Program-made: the position numbers and the translations under genes
Virus record (IMG/VR): IMGVR_UViG_3300030105_000210
Coordinates: 1-24,082 of that record
Strand: one strand, 5' to 3'
Origin: a virus
Length of the DNA: 24,082 bases
Notes under the pieces: generated by a model
Databases searched by the model: none
The model's input: the letters and a program-made list of their open reading frames with translations, nothing else
What the model was told of the DNA's origin: nothing
Shown: positions 22,343 to 24,082 of the stretch, in pieces
Layout: the number at the start of each line of letters is the position of its first letter
Position numbering within the stretch: the first letter of the stretch is position 1

Positions 22343-23695
22343 ATGAAACAAAAATTAACTTTTACAGCAGTTCTACTTTTTATAGGGTTATTAAGTATGC
22401 CCACCGTGGCAGACCAAACAGGAGACTGTACGGCGGGCACTGAACATTGTGAAGCAAATAGTTTAACAACTGCAAACGCTACCACAACAACAAATACCAA
22501 TACAAACACCAATACTAATGCTAACACAAATGTAAATACAACTACGGCTACTGCTACAAATACTAACACCAACACAAACGCTAATACAAATGTAAATACA
22601 AACACCAGTACTGCTACAAATACTAATACAAACAACAATACAAATGCTAATACAAATGTAAACACAAACACTAGTACGGCTACTAATACTAATAATAATA
22701 CGAATATTAATACTAACACCAGTACCAATACTAATAACAATGTTAATACGAACGCGAATACTAATACAAATACCAGTACAAATACAAACAACAACACCAG
22801 TACCAATGTAAATACAAATAATAATGTTTCTTCAGGTGGTACTAACAACACTAATACAAATACCAACACCAATAATAATACTAATACTTCTAGTAATACC
22901 AACAACAATACAAATACAAATGTTAATACATCAACATCTACAGTTGATTCAAATGTAAATCAAAATGTAACTAACAACTCGACTTCTAATAATACGAATA
23001 CAAATAATAGCACCAGCGATAATACTAATACGAATAACAACACCAGTAACAACACTAATACGAATAACAACAACAACACATCCACCTCTGATTCAAAGGT
23101 AGAAACGGATAACACCAACACGAATAACAACAACACAGTTACCGACAATACAAATCGTAATATTAACGAAAACAATTCAACGCAAACCATAAAGCAAGAG
23201 ATAACAAGTAAGGCTCCTCCTGCTTCTGCTATAGCCCCTAGTATCATGTCTTATTCACAAGACTTATGTACTGTTGGCAGGTCGGGTGCTTTCCAAGGAC
23301 AAGTATTTGGGTTCTCTGGTGGTCGTACTGTCACAGACCAAAACTGTGAAAGGTTAAAGCTAAGTAAATATATCTTTGATATGGGGATGAAAGTTGCAGC
23401 AGTCTCTATTCTTTGCCAAGACGAAAGAGTATTTCAAGCGATGGAAATGGCAGGTACACCCTGTCCCTACATGGGTAAAATAGGTAAAGAGGCTTCAAAT
23501 GGATGGAAAGCTAATCCTTCTAAAAGACCAGACGCTAAAGAATACAAATCTAATTGGATTAAACAGTGTAAAACAGGGCTGAACCCTGATGATACAAATT
23601 ACAACAAGGATATCGTAAGTGGAGTAAGAAAGGTTTTAACGAAAAGCACTAAGACTGCAAAACAATGTAAAAAAGAGTGGAGAAATGCGAGCTAA
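22343..23695 (+). CDS. Exported Asn/Thr-repeat protein with conserved Cys-containing C-terminal domain
   Basis: 450 residues. A Sec signal peptide (MKQKLTFTAVLLFIGLLSMP, cleavage probably after TVA at residue 23) is followed by a short segment with Cys29 and Cys36, then an Asn/Thr tract (residues 45 to about 280) mostly reading NTNTN. The C-terminal domain (about 290-450) has SYSQDLCTVGRSGAFQG, NCERLKLSKYIFDMGMKVAA, LCQDERVFQAM and GTPCPY. I recognise this domain in many marine phage genomes, with no function known to me; Cys pairs suggest disulphides outside the cytoplasm. Possible roles: periplasmic or surface protein made late in infection, or a virion appendage. No lipobox. The ATG has no good Shine-Dalgarno. 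The stop overlaps the next start by 11 bases. Confidence 0.83.
   Translation: MKQKLTFTAVLLFIGLLSMPTVADQTGDCTAGTEHCEANSLTTANATTTTNTNTNTNTNANTNVNTTTATATNTNTNTNANTNVNTNTSTATNTNTNNNTNANTNVNTNTSTATNTNNNTNINTNTSTNTNNNVNTNANTNTNTSTNTNNNTSTNVNTNNNVSSGGTNNTNTNTNTNNNTNTSSNTNNNTNTNVNTSTSTVDSNVNQNVTNNSTSNNTNTNNSTSDNTNTNNNTSNNTNTNNNNNTSTSDSKVETDNTNTNNNNTVTDNTNRNINENNSTQTIKQEITSKAPPASAIAPSIMSYSQDLCTVGRSGAFQGQVFGFSGGRTVTDQNCERLKLSKYIFDMGMKVAAVSILCQDERVFQAMEMAGTPCPYMGKIGKEASNGWKANPSKRPDAKEYKSNWIKQCKTGLNPDDTNYNKDIVSGVRKVLTKSTKTAKQCKKEWRNAS
22475..23179 (+). repeat. Asn/Thr low-complexity coding repeat
   Basis: About 235 residues composed almost only of Asn and Thr with Ser, Val, Ala and Asp interruptions. 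A higher-order unit ANTNVNTxTxTAT begins at residues 60, 80 and 102 (22520, 22580, 22646), so spacing is 20 and 22 residues. AAT/AAC and the four Thr codons are mixed, which argues against pure polymerase slippage. Confidence 0.85.
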
Positions 23696-24082
23696 AAAAC
23701 CAGACCCAGAATATAAAGCAGAATGGTTTGTTGTATTGGGTATGGTAATTTTAGGGATTTCAGTCCTATTCGTATCTCTTAATGCCAAAGCCGATTACAT
23801 TTATGAAGCCAACCAATCCTTATACGATTTACAAACTAACTCAGTAGGGTCAACAGGATTAGGTTCAAATGACGATGCAGTATCTGGAGCATTTAATATA
23901 GGATTTACTTTTGATTTTTATGGGCAATCTTTTACCCAAGCAAGAATGGCAACTAATGGTTGTCTTCACTTTAAAACAAGTGGGGCTTACTGTAATGACT
24001 TTACCCCCGACCCCTTAACAGGGCAGCATACTTATACTTTATACCCCTTTTGGACTGACCTAATAAAAGATAATGGTTCAGC
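23685..24082 (+). CDS. Exported beta-rich protein, NIDO-like N-terminal region (3' partial)
   Basis: At least 132 residues; the frame is open at the right edge. A basic N-terminus, a hydrophobic segment (residues 14-33, FVVLGMVILGISVLFVSL) and AKA at 34-36 form a Sec signal peptide with likely cleavage before Asp37. The mature part (FNIGFTFDFYGQSFTQARMA, then TNGCLHF, YCNDFTPDPL and YPFWTDL) matches a family I know from marine phages and resembles the nidogen-type extracellular domain in its 'F.FDFYGQ.....TNG' core. Cys93 and Cys103 may pair. It is probably co-expressed with the exported protein before it (11-base overlap). A surface or virion adhesion role is inferred, not shown. Confidence 0.78.
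   Translation, partial: MRAKKPDPEYKAEWFVVLGMVILGISVLFVSLNAKADYIYEANQSLYDLQTNSVGSTGLGSNDDAVSGAFNIGFTFDFYGQSFTQARMATNGCLHFKTSGAYCNDFTPDPLTGQHTYTLYPFWTDLIKDNGS

Noticed and set aside
22336-22908. Antisense frame encoding a Leu/Val-rich, apparently multi-membrane protein
   Set aside because: It is the reverse complement of the Asn/Thr codons (AAY ACN read backwards gives Val/Leu codons); composition artefact with no start signal.
1-24082. tRNA genes, integrase or att sites, diversity-generating retroelement
   Set aside because: No cloverleaf, recombinase, reverse transcriptase or template/variable repeat pair could be found by reading both strands.

Overview
The window is a contiguous piece of a tailed-phage genome. 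It is AT-rich (about one third G+C by eye). Every supported gene is on the + strand, and no gap between genes exceeds a few bases. Gene families resemble ones I know from uncultured marine phages with AT-rich genomes, such as those found with SAR11/SAR116-type Alphaproteobacteria. That host guess is inference, because the window holds no host marker, tRNA or integrase. A P22 gp10-like packaged-DNA stabilisation protein and a set of probable internal (ejected) virion proteins suggest a short-tailed, podovirus-like particle. Terminase, portal, scaffold, major capsid and replication genes are not in the window.

Layout. 1-2016: 3' part of a tail fibre or spike gene with about 29 copies of a 17-residue Asn/Thr/Gly repeat and a C-terminal S74 intramolecular chaperone; the gene is open through the left edge. 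2019-2710: three small genes (unknown, coiled coil, small membrane protein). 2712-5055: the P22 gp10-like protein and two small genes, the second probably structural. 5065-12682: five virion-type genes. These are a hydrophobic Gly/Ala protein, a Gly/Pro-rich protein with two EF-hand/dockerin-like loops and a tape-measure-like C-terminal motif, a GNAT-like protein, a helical protein with an exact 18-residue repeat, and a further Gln/Pro-rich, helical protein. 12675-21407: one giant gene (2910 residues, over a third of the window) resembling phage polyvalent/ejection proteins, with an HEAVH zincin-like module, an EEIQSD module and an LPD38-like C-terminus. 21404-22135: lysis region with a GH24 (T4-type) lysozyme, a 32-residue mini-ORF and a one-TM protein. 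22138-24082: a small unknown gene, an exported Asn/Thr-repeat protein with a conserved Cys-containing C-terminal domain, and an exported protein that runs off the right edge.

The genes read as one late transcription unit: particle completion, DNA delivery, then lysis and export. Many starts overlap the preceding stop (ATGA or TAATG), so translation is probably coupled. The least explained elements are the short Gly-Gly and 'VPAM...EYVIP' motifs shared by three virion-type proteins, the giant zincin-containing protein, the 18-residue helical repeat, and the pair of exported proteins at the right end.
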